From the NCBI RefSeq assembly GCF_900095735.1, contig NZ_FNLO01000004.1, positions 124,001-188,000 of the forward strand: a DNA stretch of 64,000 bases. The letters are read 5' to 3'. How positions within the stretch are numbered: position 1 is the stretch's first letter; every line of letters begins with the position of its first letter. Both the position numbers and the translations under genes were made by a program. Origin of the DNA: Chitinasiproducens palmae (GTDB taxonomy: Bacteria; Pseudomonadota; Gammaproteobacteria; Burkholderiales; Burkholderiaceae). Shown piece after piece: positions 51,765 through 62,050 of the stretch. Under the pieces are notes generated by a model. It was not told where the DNA came from. It saw only the letters and a program-made list of their open reading frames with translations, and ran no database searches.

Positions 51765-52384
51765 TTGCTCCCGACGCGGTTGCATGGTCCGCTCTTGGGC
51801 ACGAAGCGCCGCGGGATCATGCGTGCCAGGTGCTCCACCACGGCCTGCGCGAAGCCGTTGACCGTATCCCAGTCGTGCAGCCGCTTGATCAGCACAACGA
51901 CATGCGCGCCCTTGCCTCCGCTGGTCTTAAGAAACGTCGGCAAGCCCAGCTCCTTCAACGGCACCCGAACCAGTTGCGCCGACTCTCGCATCTGCTCCCA
52001 CGGTACGCCCTCGCCCGGGTCCAGGTCGAAAGCCATCCGGTCGGGCCGGTCGATCCGATCCTTCTTCGCGTTCCCGGTGTGAAACTCGATGACGTTCATC
52101 CGCGCGGCCGACAACAAGCCGTCCGGCCGTGCTACTTCCAGCATGGCTGGGTGTCCGATGTAGAGCGCGGGTCGAGCCACTCGACGCCGGCCGTACCGCC
52201 CTTGTCCAGGTGCTTCTGAACGAAGCGCTCGCCCTTCACGCCTTCGGGCGCGCGCACCGGAACCACCGGCTGCCCCTTTAGGTGCTACACCAGCAGCGGC
52301 GCCACCTTGGCGTCGTAGCGCACCCGCTCAATCGTCGTGATGCCCGTGGACGCATCGATGACGCGCTCCGGGTTGAACACGCAG
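51765..52384 (-). pseudogene. ligD: DNA ligase D polymerase-domain remnant
   Basis: Three segments of the LigD primase/polymerase domain lie in order on the minus strand. VFNPERVIDASTGITTIERV to PLLV is interrupted by a TAG at 52285-52287; the frame then resumes with HLKGQPVVPVRAPEGVKGERF; a frameshift near 52175 leads into ALYIGHPAMLEVARPDGLL, MNVIEFHTGNAKKDRIDRPDRM, DLDPGEGVPW and FLKTSGGKGAHVVV, ending KSGPCNRVG. The ligase and nuclease domains are missing. Intact LigD repairs double-strand breaks with Ku. Stop, frameshift and truncation together show it is not functional. Confidence 0.88.
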
Positions 52385-52474
52385 CGAGGTGGGACAGCGC
52401 TGCCCGGCGCGCGCCCCTCATCGCTCAAGCCGCTCAAGCCGATCGCGCCGATCAAAACGATCACGCCGGGCGCG

Positions 52475-53317
52475 TCAGCGCGCCGGCGCGCGCATCAGGG
52501 CCTGGGCCAACGCGACGTACTCGTCGACCGGCACGGCTTCGGCACGCCGGGTCAGGTCGAAGCCAAGGGCTTCGAAGTCGAGCCGGTCGCGATAGGCGCC
52601 CAGCGTGTTGCGCAGCATCTTGCGACGTTGCGAGAACGCGGCGCCGACCACCTCGGCGAACAGCCCGGCATCGACCTCGGGCAACGTCGAGCGTTCGCGC
52701 GGCAACATCCGCACGACGGCCGAGTTGACCTTCGGCGGCGGCTCGAACGCCGTGGGCGGCACGTCGATCAGCTTGTCCATGTGATAGCGGAACTGCAGCA
52801 TCACCGACAGCCGGCTGTAGGCCTTGCTGCCCGGTTCGGCCACCATGCGTTCGACGACCTCGTCCTGCAGCATGAAGTGCTGGTCGACCACCCGGTCCGC
52901 GAACGTGACCAGGTGGAACAGCAGCGGACTGGAGATGTTGTACGGTAGGTTGCCGACGATGCGCAGGCTTGGCCGCTCGTTACCGCCTCCGTCCCCGCTG
53001 CCGGCCTCGCGCTCGATCAGCGCACCGAAGTCGAAGTCGAGCGCGTCGCCGGCATGCACCGTCAGCCGGTCGCCAAAGCGGCGCGTGAGCCGCGCAACCA
53101 GGTCGCGGTCCAGCTCGACCGCATGCATCGGATGCGCCGACGCACCGCGGGCATCGAGCAACGGTTCGGTCAGCGCGGCCAGGCCGGGACCGATCTCGAC
53201 CAGCAGATCATCCGGCCGCGGCGCGATCGCCTTGACGATCGACGCGACGATACCGGTATCGACGAGAAAGTTCTGCCCGAAACGCTTGCGGGCAAGATGG
53301 CCTTGATGGCGTGACAC
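52475..53317 (-). CDS. rsmA: 16S rRNA (adenine1518/1519-N6) dimethyltransferase
   Basis: 280 residues (KsgA). SAM-binding motif [17 protein letters not shown], the adenine-binding [11 protein letters not shown] (NxPY) and the start [10 protein letters not shown] are all typical. It dimethylates two adjacent adenines near the 3-prime end of 16S rRNA late in 30S assembly. It is followed on the minus strand by the ligD remnant; upstream pdxA is 43 bases away, as in many proteobacteria (surA-pdxA-rsmA). Confidence 0.97.
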   Translation of the reverse strand: MSRHQGHLARKRFGQNFLVDTGIVASIVKAIAPRPDDLLVEIGPGLAALTEPLLDARGASAHPMHAVELDRDLVARLTRRFGDRLTVHAGDALDFDFGALIEREAGSGDGGGNERPSLRIVGNLPYNISSPLLFHLVTFADRVVDQHFMLQDEVVERMVAEPGSKAYSRLSVMLQFRYHMDKLIDVPPTAFEPPPKVNSAVVRMLPRERSTLPEVDAGLFAEVVGAAFSQRRKMLRNTLGAYRDRLDFEALGFDLTRRAEAVPVDEYVALAQALMRAPAR

Positions 53318-53360
53318 GATAGATTCCAGAAAGAATAGGCAGGCGGCGCGGCGCCCGCGG

Positions 53361-54404
53361 TCAGCCGGCGCGCCGGGCCGCCGCGCGGTGCACGGCCATC
53401 GTCACCGCGGTATCGAGCGCGGCGATCATGCTGCCAGCGTCCGCACGGCCGGTGCCGGCGAGGTCCAGCGCGGTGCCATGATCGACCGACGTGCGGATGA
53501 TCGGCAGGCCGAGCGTGATGTTGATTCCTTCGCCGAAGGTCGCGTACTTGAGCACCGGCAGTCCCTGGTCGTGGAACATCGCGAGCACGCAATCCGCGCC
53601 GTCGAGAAAACGCGGCTGGAACAGCGTGTCCGCCGGATAGGGGCCGCGCGCGTCGATGCCCAGGGCCTGCGCCTCGGCCAGCGCGGGTTCGATCACGTCG
53701 ATCTCCTCGCGGCCGAGGTAACCGTTTTCGCCGGCGTGCGGATTGAGCCCGGTGACGAGGATGGCCGGCCGCGGCAAGCCGAAGTCGCGGCGCAGGTCGG
53801 CGTCGATGATGCGCAGTGTCTCGACCAGCATCGGACGCGACAGCGCGGCGCTGACGGCCGACAGCGGCAGATGGGTGGTCGCCAGCGCGACGCGAAGCGG
53901 ATGCGCGCCGGTGCCGGCAAGCATCATCACGACGCGCGCGGTGCCGGTACGCTCGGCCAGATATTCGGTGTGTCCGGTGAACGGTACGCCGGCGTCGTTG
54001 ATCGTGCTCTTCTGCAACGGCGCGGTGACGATCGCGTCGTAGGCCCCGGCGAGCGCGCCGTCGATCGCGTGGTCCAGCAGATCGAGCACGTAGCGCCCGT
54101 TCGCGGGGTCGAGCCGCCCGGGCGCACAGGGTACGGCGAGCGGCCGGTGCGCGAACGCGATCTGGCCGGACGCCGCCAACGCCGCCAGGGCTGGCTCGCC
54201 CGCCAAGCCGCCGCCCGCTCCGGCACGGGCAGCCAGCAGCGGCTGGTCGCCCAGCACCACGAAGCGCGCCTGCGGCCAGCGCGACGCCGCATCGGCCAGC
54301 GCCTTCAGCGTCAGTTCCGGCCCGACGCCGGCCGGCTCGCCGGTCGTGACCGCGATGGTCACGGCCGACGCCTGAGGCGGCACGGCGGCGCGGGTCGGCT
54401 CCAT
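53361..54404 (-). CDS. pdxA: 4-hydroxythreonine-4-phosphate dehydrogenase
   Basis: 347 residues. Metal-binding His residues are seen in [20 protein letters not shown] and [16 protein letters not shown]; the start [21 protein letters not shown] is the family N-terminus. It oxidises 4-phosphohydroxy-L-threonine in pyridoxal-phosphate synthesis. It starts 11 bases after the surA stop, in the surA-pdxA-rsmA operon. Confidence 0.96.
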   Translation of the reverse strand: MEPTRAAVPPQASAVTIAVTTGEPAGVGPELTLKALADAASRWPQARFVVLGDQPLLAARAGAGGGLAGEPALAALAASGQIAFAHRPLAVPCAPGRLDPANGRYVLDLLDHAIDGALAGAYDAIVTAPLQKSTINDAGVPFTGHTEYLAERTGTARVVMMLAGTGAHPLRVALATTHLPLSAVSAALSRPMLVETLRIIDADLRRDFGLPRPAILVTGLNPHAGENGYLGREEIDVIEPALAEAQALGIDARGPYPADTLFQPRFLDGADCVLAMFHDQGLPVLKYATFGEGINITLGLPIIRTSVDHGTALDLAGTGRADAGSMIAALDTAVTMAVHRAAARRAG

Positions 54405-54415
54405 GGCGAGGTGCC

Positions 54416-55741
54416 TCAGTTGTCGTCGTCCAGCTTGTACTGGATGTATGCGCTGTCGCGCAGTTGCCGCAGCCAGTCGTCGAAGGCCTGGTCGGCCTTG
54501 CGCGCGCCGATCGTCTGGCGCGCCGCTTCCTGCTGCTGTTGCGCCGACTCCTGCGTCTGGCGACGGCCGCTGACCAGAATCAGGTGGTAGCCGTATTCGG
54601 TGCGGATCGGGTCGCTGACCTGACCGATCGGCAGACGGTTCATCGCGCGCTCGAACTCCGGCACGGTCTGACCCGGATTGATCCAGCCCAGGTCGCCGCC
54701 GGTCGCGGCCGAGCCGTCCTGCGAATTGGCCCGCGCGAACGCGCCGAAGTCGCCGCCGGCCTCGACCTGTCGCTTGATGTCGAGCAGCTTGTTGCGCGCG
54801 GCCGGCTCGGAGGTGCCGTTGCCGATCCGGATCAGGATGTGGCTGGCGTGCGTCTGCGTGACACTCTGGTTCGCGCCGCTCTGCGCGCGCCGGCCGGCCA
54901 GCCGCACCACTTCATAGCCTTGCGACGTGTGCACGACGTTCGGCGCGACCTGTCCGGGCGCCAGGTTGGCGACCGCCTGACGGTATTCATCCGACAGCGT
55001 GTCGGCGGCCTGGAAGCCCATCTCGCCGCCCTTGGCCGCTTCTTCGGCCTGCGACTCGCGCTTCGCCAGGCGCGCGAAGTCGGCGCCGCCCTGTACTTCC
55101 TTCAGCGCTGCTTCGGCGCGCTGCTGCGCGGCCTGCTGCTGGTCGGCCGGCGCGTTCGGATCGACCTTGAACACGATGCGCTGCACGTTCACCTCGCTTG
55201 CGGCGGGACCGCTGCCGCGCTGGCTGGCGAGATAGCTCGCCACCTCGGCATCGCTGACCGTGATCCGGCTGTCGACCTCGCGCTGACGCAGACGCGTCAG
55301 CAGCAGTTCGTTGCGCGCGTCTTCGCGGAAGCTGTCCCAATCGACGTGTTCGGCGGCCAGCCGGTTGCGGAATTGCGTCACCGTCATGCCATTGGCCTGC
55401 GCCAGCCGCTCGACGGTGCGGTCGACCTCCCCGTCGTCCACGGTGATCCCGCCTTCCTTCGCGCGCTGCAGCTGCAGGTCGTCGAGCACCATCTGGTTCA
55501 GCACCTGCGAGCGCAACTGGTCGTCGGGCGGCAACTGCGCGCCCTGGCCGAGGCGGCGCCGGATCATTTCGACGCGCTGGTCGAGCTGGCGCTGCGTGAT
55601 CACCCCGTTGTTGACGATCGCCACGATCCGATCGACGGGCTGTCCGCGCGTGTCGGACAGCGCCTGGGCATGGGCAGCCGGCCCCTGCAGGGCACCCAGC
55701 AGGACGAGTGCCGCCAGCGGGGCACGAAAACGAGTGGACAT
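54416..55741 (-). CDS. surA: Periplasmic peptidyl-prolyl isomerase/chaperone SurA
   Basis: 441 residues. Signal peptide ([23 protein letters not shown]), SurA N-terminal domain ([21 protein letters not shown]), and two parvulin domains ([26 protein letters not shown] and [25 protein letters not shown], each split by the usual linker). It escorts unfolded outer-membrane proteins such as LptD to the BAM complex. An in-frame ATG at 55759 would add six residues. It lies 79 bases after lptD on the same strand, the usual lptD-surA pairing. Confidence 0.95.
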   Translation of the reverse strand: MSTRFRAPLAALVLLGALQGPAAHAQALSDTRGQPVDRIVAIVNNGVITQRQLDQRVEMIRRRLGQGAQLPPDDQLRSQVLNQMVLDDLQLQRAKEGGITVDDGEVDRTVERLAQANGMTVTQFRNRLAAEHVDWDSFREDARNELLLTRLRQREVDSRITVSDAEVASYLASQRGSGPAASEVNVQRIVFKVDPNAPADQQQAAQQRAEAALKEVQGGADFARLAKRESQAEEAAKGGEMGFQAADTLSDEYRQAVANLAPGQVAPNVVHTSQGYEVVRLAGRRAQSGANQSVTQTHASHILIRIGNGTSEPAARNKLLDIKRQVEAGGDFGAFARANSQDGSAATGGDLGWINPGQTVPEFERAMNRLPIGQVSDPIRTEYGYHLILVSGRRQTQESAQQQQEAARQTIGARKADQAFDDWLRQLRDSAYIQYKLDDDN

Positions 55742-55820
55742 TGCGATCGGAAACTCCATCGGTGACCGGCCCGACGGCCGGCAGAAGTAGCCGGCCGCGG
55801 GACGAGCCCGGCAGCGGCGC

Positions 55821-58364
55821 TTATTCATAGTTCGAGAAACGGGACAGGGGCAGCGGTGTCGTCGACGGCTGCACATAGCCGGGTACGCCGGCCTGGAAGG
55901 CCGATACCAGGCCGTTGTCGATCTTCGTGAAACCCTTCAGTTCGAGCTGGGCCAACACCCGGGTGCCGCTCGCCGGCAGGCCGTTCGCCAGCACGCCGTT
56001 CGCATAGCGCTGCAGCGCCACCCCGAACGTCCAGCACTGCGCATCGTACTGGAAGCCAAGCACACCGTCGACCAGCCGCTTCGCGTCGAGCGCATAGTTC
56101 ACGCGGCCCACGCCGTACAACTGGCGCGTCAGCGGCCATTGCGCGGACAGCACCGCCTGCTTGATCCGGCCGCTGTCGGCTTCGAGCGTGCTGACCCGCG
56201 AATAGCGATACGCGAGGTTGACCACGCGCCGGTCGGCCGGGCTCCACGCCACGCCGAAATTGGCCCGCACCAGCTGCTGGCCATCTGGGTTGTACTGCAC
56301 CGCGTTCTGCGTCGCGAAGGTGTCGAACAGCTTCAGCGAGGCGCCGACCAGGACGTCCGAGCGGCTCGAGCCGGCCAGCGCTTCCTGCGGCAGCGTCACG
56401 CGCTGGCCACGGATGTAGTACTTCTGCGCCAGCGTGAAACGGGCACGCTCGTCGCCGCTGGCCGGATTGATGAAGCGGCTGGTCAGGCCGACCGTGACCC
56501 GCTCGCCGTCGGCGATGCGGTCGTTGCCGACGTAGGTGTTCTCGGTGAAGATCTCCGCCGCGCCGAAGTCGGCCTGCGCGGTGTCGAACACCGGTACCAG
56601 GCTCTGGTCGACGTACGGCGTGTAGGCGTAGAAGACGCGCGGTTCCAGCGTCTGGATGAAGTCCGAGCCGAACAGCTGCACGCGGCGCTCGAAGATCAGC
56701 CCGGCGTCGAGCGAGGCGGTCGGCACCGACACCGACAGGTTCGGCGACGTGGTGTTGTTCGGCTGGCTGGCGGCCGTGGTGCCGGGCAGCGTCAGCCGGT
56801 ACGACGCCAGGTGCCACTGCAGCTTCGGCACGATGAAGTAGCCCGCGCGGATGATCGGATAGCTGACGTACGGGTTCAGGAAGACGCGCTGCCCTTCCGG
56901 CATGCCGCTTTCCTGGCTGCGGAAATACGTGTAGTTGGCCTCGGCCCCGAAGTCGAAGCCGCCGACGTCGTAGCGGCGATAGTTCACGTCGAGCTCGGGC
57001 TCGCGCGAATACGGCGGCGTCGTGCCCGACAGCGCCTGCCAGCGCTGCACGCGGCTCAGCACGGACCACGGCCCGTTGCTGTACGTGATGCCCGCTTCCT
57101 GCTGGTACAGCAACTGGGTGCCGGTCTGCAGCACCGCGTTGCTGGTCGACAGATCGGTCGTATAGCTGCTGTCCGAGACCCGGTTGTAGTTCACGTAGGC
57201 GCCGAAGCCATTGCCCAGGTCCTGCTGGTGCTGCGTGAAGATCGCGTAACGATTGCTGCGGCCGGCGGCGCGATCGTCCGGCATGTATTCGATCGTCGTG
57301 TTGCCCGAGTAGCGCTCGGACAGGTAACGATAGTCGGCGCCGAGCTGCACGCCGCGCCGCTGCATGATCCGCGGCCGCAGCGTCAGGTCGTAGTTCGGCG
57401 CGAGGTTGAAGTAGTACGGCAGCGTGAAGTCGAAGCCGGTCGTGGTGCTTACCGACACGGTCGGCGGCAGCAGTCCCGACTGCCGGTCGTTGTTCAGCGG
57501 GAACGACAGGTACGGGCTGGCGAAGATCGGCACGCCCTGGAAATACAGCACGCCGTTGCGCGCGACGCCGCTGTTGTCGCCCTGGTCCATCTCGAAGCTG
57601 CTCGCCTTCATGTACCAGGCGGGGTCCGCGCAGTTGCACGCCGAGTAGGTGCCTTTCGTGAAGCGGGTGCGCTCGTTGTCGATGATGTCGATGCGTTCCG
57701 CCTGTCCGCCGCCGCCATTGCTGAAGTGGTAGGTCGGGCTGAGCATGTAGCCTTCGCTGGCGCCGAGCCGCAGTTGGGCGCGCGGACCGACGAAGCGATT
57801 GCCATGGTCGTTCAGGCGTACGTGGCCATATGCATCGGCCAGGTCGGTGTCCTCGTCGTAATGCAGGCGGTCTGCCTTCACGACACTGCCGTAACGGCGC
57901 AGTTCGGCGTCGGCCTGCGCCTTGGCCGACTCGCGCGCGTCGCTGCCGTCCGCGCCTGCGGACGGTGTGGTGGCCCGCGGGCTCGCCGCCGTGGCGGACG
58001 ATCCAGCCGGCGACAGGGCAGAAGACTCAGCGGACGACGCAGCGGAAGACCCAGCGGACGCCCCGCTGGACGGATCGGCGGCGTCGGTCGTCACCGGCCG
58101 GTCGCCGTCCACCGTCATGTCCTTGTCGGCGGTGCCGGCGGCGCTGCGGCCGATCGCGAAGACCGACGGCGAGGCGTCGCCCATCGGGCGCTCGACGATC
58201 TGCGGCGTCAGCATGAAGCCCCAGCCGTTGTCGAGCGCGGCGGGCGCGGCTGCGCGGCCGCTCAACTGCGCGTGGCCGATGCCGGGCAAGGCAAGCACCG
58301 CCAGCACCAGCGGATGGAGACGGAAGCGTTGAGGCGTCGGGGTTGTCGGCGGACTAACTGGCAT
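55821..58364 (-). CDS. lptD: LPS-assembly protein LptD
   Basis: 847 residues. Signal peptide, a jellyroll/OstA-type N-domain (VVKADRLHYDEDTDLADAYGHVRLNDHG), conserved Cys pair in YSACNCADPAWYMKA, and a long beta-barrel (SGLLPPTVSVSTTTGFDFTLPYYFNLAPNYDLTLRPRIM region) ending in RFSNYE. It inserts LPS into the outer leaflet with LptE. Residues about 95-150 are an unusual Ser/Ala/Thr-rich insertion (SSGASAGSSAASSAESSALS) before the jellyroll. Divergent from amgK. Confidence 0.95.
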   Translation of the reverse strand: MPVSPPTTPTPQRFRLHPLVLAVLALPGIGHAQLSGRAAAPAALDNGWGFMLTPQIVERPMGDASPSVFAIGRSAAGTADKDMTVDGDRPVTTDAADPSSGASAGSSAASSAESSALSPAGSSATAASPRATTPSAGADGSDARESAKAQADAELRRYGSVVKADRLHYDEDTDLADAYGHVRLNDHGNRFVGPRAQLRLGASEGYMLSPTYHFSNGGGGQAERIDIIDNERTRFTKGTYSACNCADPAWYMKASSFEMDQGDNSGVARNGVLYFQGVPIFASPYLSFPLNNDRQSGLLPPTVSVSTTTGFDFTLPYYFNLAPNYDLTLRPRIMQRRGVQLGADYRYLSERYSGNTTIEYMPDDRAAGRSNRYAIFTQHQQDLGNGFGAYVNYNRVSDSSYTTDLSTSNAVLQTGTQLLYQQEAGITYSNGPWSVLSRVQRWQALSGTTPPYSREPELDVNYRRYDVGGFDFGAEANYTYFRSQESGMPEGQRVFLNPYVSYPIIRAGYFIVPKLQWHLASYRLTLPGTTAASQPNNTTSPNLSVSVPTASLDAGLIFERRVQLFGSDFIQTLEPRVFYAYTPYVDQSLVPVFDTAQADFGAAEIFTENTYVGNDRIADGERVTVGLTSRFINPASGDERARFTLAQKYYIRGQRVTLPQEALAGSSRSDVLVGASLKLFDTFATQNAVQYNPDGQQLVRANFGVAWSPADRRVVNLAYRYSRVSTLEADSGRIKQAVLSAQWPLTRQLYGVGRVNYALDAKRLVDGVLGFQYDAQCWTFGVALQRYANGVLANGLPASGTRVLAQLELKGFTKIDNGLVSAFQAGVPGYVQPSTTPLPLSRFSNYE

Positions 58365-58669
58365 GAGCTATCGGCTGATCGACCGCAAGGCGGCGGACCG
58401 TTCGCGGGCCATGCGCGGCGCGTTGCGCAGCTTGGACATGGATGGGTTGCATGGTCGCTTCGCAAAAATCGTCGGTTATTATATGGCAAGACGTTGGTCG
58501 GCCTGCCCACGGGCCGACAGCGCCCGGGGCGCCGCTCCCGCGCCGCCGCCGACACGCTTCGCCAGACCCTTTCAACGCCGCCCTGGTCCTTGCTCCCACT
58601 CGCCCGCGTGGCCGGTTCGCCTCCGCCGGTGACGGCCCGGCCGCCGAGCTTCGCGCCGCCTCCGCCGAC
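58365..58669. other. Divergent lptD/amgK promoter region
   Basis: 305 bases between two divergent envelope genes. TATTATATGG near 58477-58486 is a rare A+T-rich patch that contains a -10-like hexamer for each direction (TATTAT on plus, TATAAT on minus), but neither has a good -35 at standard spacing. No gene was recognised. Confidence 0.5.
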
Positions 58670-59737
58670 ATGCCGATGAATCCAACCGACGACGCCCGCC
58701 TTGACGCGCTGCGCGCCTGGCTGCACGCCCTGCCCCCCGACCTCGCCAGCGTCGATCTCGACACGCTCACCCGCGCCTCCGACGATGCCGGCAGCCGGCG
58801 CTATTTCCGCCTGCGGGGGCGCGTTGCGGACGGACCAGGCGCCAGCGGCGCGGCCGGCACGCTGATCGCCGTCGATGCGCCGCCGCCGGAAAAGACGCGT
58901 GAATTCGTCGCCGTGCGGGCCTTGCTGGCCGAAGCCGGAGTCGCCGTGCCGGCGATCTACGCCGCGTCGCCCGACGACGGCTTCATGCTGCTCGAGGATT
59001 TCGGCGACCAGCCCTACCTCGCGGCCCTGCGCGAGGCCACGCCGACGCAGGCGGCCGACCTCCTGCACGATGCGTTCGGGGCGCTGCAGCGATGGCAGTC
59101 GCACTCCCGCCCGGACGTGCTGCCCGCGTTCGACGAAGCCTTCCTGCGCCGGGAGATGGAGCTGATGCCGGAATGGTTCCTGGGCAGGCACCTCGGCCTC
59201 GAAGTCGACGACACGATACGGGGCAAGCTGGCGCCCGTCTTCGACGCGCTCGTCGCGAACGCGCTCGCCCAGCCGCGGGTGTTCATGCACCGCGATTTCA
59301 TGCCGCGCAACCTGATGGTGCGCGAAGGCGACGGCAATCCGGGCGTGCTGGATTTTCAGGATGCCGTCTACGGCCCGGTGACCTACGACGCGATCTCGCT
59401 GCTGCGCGACGGTTTCATCAGTTGGGAGGAAGACTTCGAACTGGACTGCCTGATCCGCTACTGGAGCCGGGCGCGCGCCGCGGGCGTGCCGGTCGACCCC
59501 GACTTCGGCGAGTACTATCGCCAGGCGGAGTGGATGGGCCTGCAGCGTCACCTGAAGATCCTCGGCCTGTTCTGCCGGCTCAACTACCGTGACGGCAAGT
59601 CGCGCTACCTCGCCGACCTGCCGCGCTTCCTCGGCTACGCACGCCGCGTCGGCAGCCGCTACCAGCCGCTGTTCCCGCTGGTGCGCCTGCTCGACTCCGT
59701 CGAGGGCCGTCTTCCCGCTGTCGGCTACACCTTCTGA
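58670..59737 (+). CDS. amgK: N-acetylmuramate/N-acetylglucosamine kinase
   Basis: 355 residues of the aminoglycoside-phosphotransferase/choline-kinase fold. It has DDAGSRRYFRLRG at the N-terminal lobe, the catalytic loop FMHRDFMPRNLMV and the metal-binding Asp in GVLDFQDAVYGP. Together with the following MurU it forms the AmgK-MurU peptidoglycan recycling route, which makes UDP-MurNAc independently of fosfomycin-sensitive synthesis. ATG 58670 or 58676 may be the start. The murU start overlaps its stop (TGATG). Confidence 0.93.
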   Translation: MPMNPTDDARLDALRAWLHALPPDLASVDLDTLTRASDDAGSRRYFRLRGRVADGPGASGAAGTLIAVDAPPPEKTREFVAVRALLAEAGVAVPAIYAASPDDGFMLLEDFGDQPYLAALREATPTQAADLLHDAFGALQRWQSHSRPDVLPAFDEAFLRREMELMPEWFLGRHLGLEVDDTIRGKLAPVFDALVANALAQPRVFMHRDFMPRNLMVREGDGNPGVLDFQDAVYGPVTYDAISLLRDGFISWEEDFELDCLIRYWSRARAAGVPVDPDFGEYYRQAEWMGLQRHLKILGLFCRLNYRDGKSRYLADLPRFLGYARRVGSRYQPLFPLVRLLDSVEGRLPAVGYTF

Positions 59738-60477
59738 TGACCTGTGCCATGATCTTCGCCGCCGGACGCGGCGAGCGGATGCGTCCGTTGACCGACCACT
59801 GCCCGAAACCCCTGCTCGAAGCCGGCGGCAAGCCGTTGATCGTCTGGCAGATCGAGGCGCTGGCGCGCGCCGGCCTGCGGCGCATCGTCATCAACCACGC
59901 GTGGCTGGGCGAGCGCTTCGAGGCCGCGCTGGGCGACGGCAGCCGCTTTGGCGTCACGCTCCATTACTCGGCCGAGCAGGTCGGACTGGAAACCGCTGGC
60001 GGCGTCGCACACGCCCGCGCGCTGCTGGAGGCCGACGGTTCGACGGTGCTCGTCGCGGTCAGCGGCGATGTCTACAGCGACTACGATTACCGTGCGCTCG
60101 CACCGCGCATCGCGGCCCTGGAGGCCGCCGCCCGCCAGGGCGCGCCGGCGGCGATGCATCTGGTGATGGTGCCGAATCCGCCGTTTCATCCGGACGGCGA
60201 CTTCGCGCTGGAAGGTGACCGTTTGACGCTGACGGGCGGCGCGCGGCTGACGTTCGGGAACATCGGCGTGTACGATCTGCGTTTGTTCGACGGCATCGCC
60301 GACGGCGAGCGCCTGCCGATGACGCCGCTCTACCGGGCCGCCATCGACGCCGGCCGCGCGAGCGGCGAACGGTATTCGGGACGCTGGGAAAACGTCGGCA
60401 CGCCGGCGCAGCTGGCCGAACTGGATCGTGCGCTGCGGGCCGCGCGTCCCAGTTCGCCGGACCGGCCGGACGCCTGA
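59737..60477 (+). CDS. murU: N-acetylmuramate alpha-1-phosphate uridylyltransferase
   Basis: 246 residues of the sugar nucleotidyltransferase family. The signature IFAAGRGERMRPLTDHCPKP is at the start, followed by KPLIVWQIEALARAGLRRI and the metal-binding Asp of AVSGDVYSDYDY. It converts MurNAc-1-phosphate and UTP to UDP-MurNAc. It is translationally coupled to amgK. Confidence 0.94.
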   Translation: MTCAMIFAAGRGERMRPLTDHCPKPLLEAGGKPLIVWQIEALARAGLRRIVINHAWLGERFEAALGDGSRFGVTLHYSAEQVGLETAGGVAHARALLEADGSTVLVAVSGDVYSDYDYRALAPRIAALEAAARQGAPAAMHLVMVPNPPFHPDGDFALEGDRLTLTGGARLTFGNIGVYDLRLFDGIADGERLPMTPLYRAAIDAGRASGERYSGRWENVGTPAQLAELDRALRAARPSSPDRPDA

Positions 60478-60574
60478 GGCGCCAGGCGCCCGGCTTCGGC
60501 CAGGGTCCGGTGCCGCTTGCTTCGTGCCCCGCTTCGTCAGTAAACCCGCCCCCGCACCTTACGTACGGACAGCC

Positions 60575-62050
60575 ATGACTTCGGACCCGACCCTCGCCGC
60601 CGACGCGGCCCTGTCAGCCAGCGATGCACACGTCTACGCGGCCGTGCCGCCAGCGCGCTATGCGGCGCGGCGCGCGGCCCTGGTCGACGCGATGCGGGCC
60701 GCCGGCGGAGGCGTCGCGATCATCGCGGCCGCGCCGGTCGTGATGCGCAACCGCGACAGCGACTATCCCTACCGGCAGGACAGCTACTTCCACTATCTGT
60801 GCGGTTTCGACGAACCGGACACCCTGCTGTTGATCGACAGCGACGGCACGCTGCGCGCGCCCGACCGCGCGGCACCCGGCGCAGACGGGGAACAAGCCGC
60901 GCTCGCGCGGCCGCGCGCGACCCTGTTCTGCCGCGCGCGCGACCCGCAGCATGAGATCTGGGAGGGCCTGCGCTTCGGCCCCGACGGCGCGCGCGAGGCG
61001 TTCGGACTGGATGCCGCCTGGCCGAACGAAGCGCGCGACAGCCGCGTGCTCGACGTGCTCGCACAGGCGCGCACGGTCTGGCTGCCGTTCGCCGCGAAGG
61101 CCACGGCCAGTTGCGTCAACGACTGGCTGGCGCGCCTGCGCGCGCGGCGCGAGCCGGTCGCGCCGGAAACGGTTCGCGACCTGACGCCACTGCTCGACGC
61201 GTTGCGGGTCGTGAAGGACGACGACGAGATCGCGCTGATGCGTGGCGCCGGCCGGATTTCCGCGCTGGGCCATCGCCGGGCGATGCAGGCGTGCCGCGTC
61301 GGCATGCGCGAGTACGAACTCGAAGCCGAGTTGCTGCATACGTTCCGCCGCCACGGTGCCCAGGCACCGGCCTACACGTCCATCGTCGCGACCGGCGCGA
61401 ACGCTTGCATCCTGCACTATCCGGCCGGCAACGCGATCCTGCGCGACGGCGATCTGGTGCTGATCGACGCCGGTTGCGAAATCGACGGCTACGCTGGCGA
61501 CATTTCGCGAACCTTCCCGGCCAATGGACGCTTCTCGGGGCCGCAGCGCGCGCTGTACGAGATCGTGCTGGCCGCGCAACGCGCGGCGATCGCCGCGACC
61601 CGGCCCGGTGCCCGCTTCGACGACGCGCACCAGGCCGCCGTGCGGGTGCTCGCGCAAGGCATGCTCGACACGGGGCTGCTCGATGCCGACCGCCACGGCA
61701 CGCTCGACGACGTGATCGCCGCGCGCGCCTATGCCCGCTTCTACATGCACCGCACCGGTCACTGGCTGGGCCTGGACGTGCACGACTGCGGCGATTATCG
61801 CGACCCGCCGCGTCCGGAGGAAGGCACGACCGGACCGCGTGCGTCGCGCACGCTGCAGCCGGGCATGGTGCTGACCATCGAGCCCGGGCTGTACGTGCGC
61901 GCCGCCGACGACGTGCCCGCCGCCTTCCACGACATCGGCATCCGCATCGAGGACGACGCGCTGGTCACGGCCGACGGCTGCGCGCTGCTGACCCGCGACG
62001 TGCCGGTCGCGTGCGACGAGATCGAAGCGCTGATGAGGGACGGGCAATGA
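60575..62050 (+). CDS. pepP: Xaa-Pro aminopeptidase (M24)
   Basis: 491 residues. The dinuclear metal ligands are Asp in LVLIDAGCEIDGYAGDISRT (two), His in HRTGHWLGLDVHDCG, Glu in MVLTIEPGLY and Glu in GIRIEDDALV. The N-terminal domain (FHYLCGFDEPDTLLLI) is typical of PepP. It removes N-terminal residues ahead of proline. ubiH overlaps its end by ATGA, as in the pepP-ubiH operon of many proteobacteria. Confidence 0.95.
   Translation: MTSDPTLAADAALSASDAHVYAAVPPARYAARRAALVDAMRAAGGGVAIIAAAPVVMRNRDSDYPYRQDSYFHYLCGFDEPDTLLLIDSDGTLRAPDRAAPGADGEQAALARPRATLFCRARDPQHEIWEGLRFGPDGAREAFGLDAAWPNEARDSRVLDVLAQARTVWLPFAAKATASCVNDWLARLRARREPVAPETVRDLTPLLDALRVVKDDDEIALMRGAGRISALGHRRAMQACRVGMREYELEAELLHTFRRHGAQAPAYTSIVATGANACILHYPAGNAILRDGDLVLIDAGCEIDGYAGDISRTFPANGRFSGPQRALYEIVLAAQRAAIAATRPGARFDDAHQAAVRVLAQGMLDTGLLDADRHGTLDDVIAARAYARFYMHRTGHWLGLDVHDCGDYRDPPRPEEGTTGPRASRTLQPGMVLTIEPGLYVRAADDVPAAFHDIGIRIEDDALVTADGCALLTRDVPVACDEIEALMRDGQ

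Noticed and set aside
56139-58679. An 846-codon plus-strand frame opposite lptD
   Set aside because: LptD on the minus strand is full length with signal peptide and conserved Cys; the plus frame is Arg/Val/His-rich shadow.
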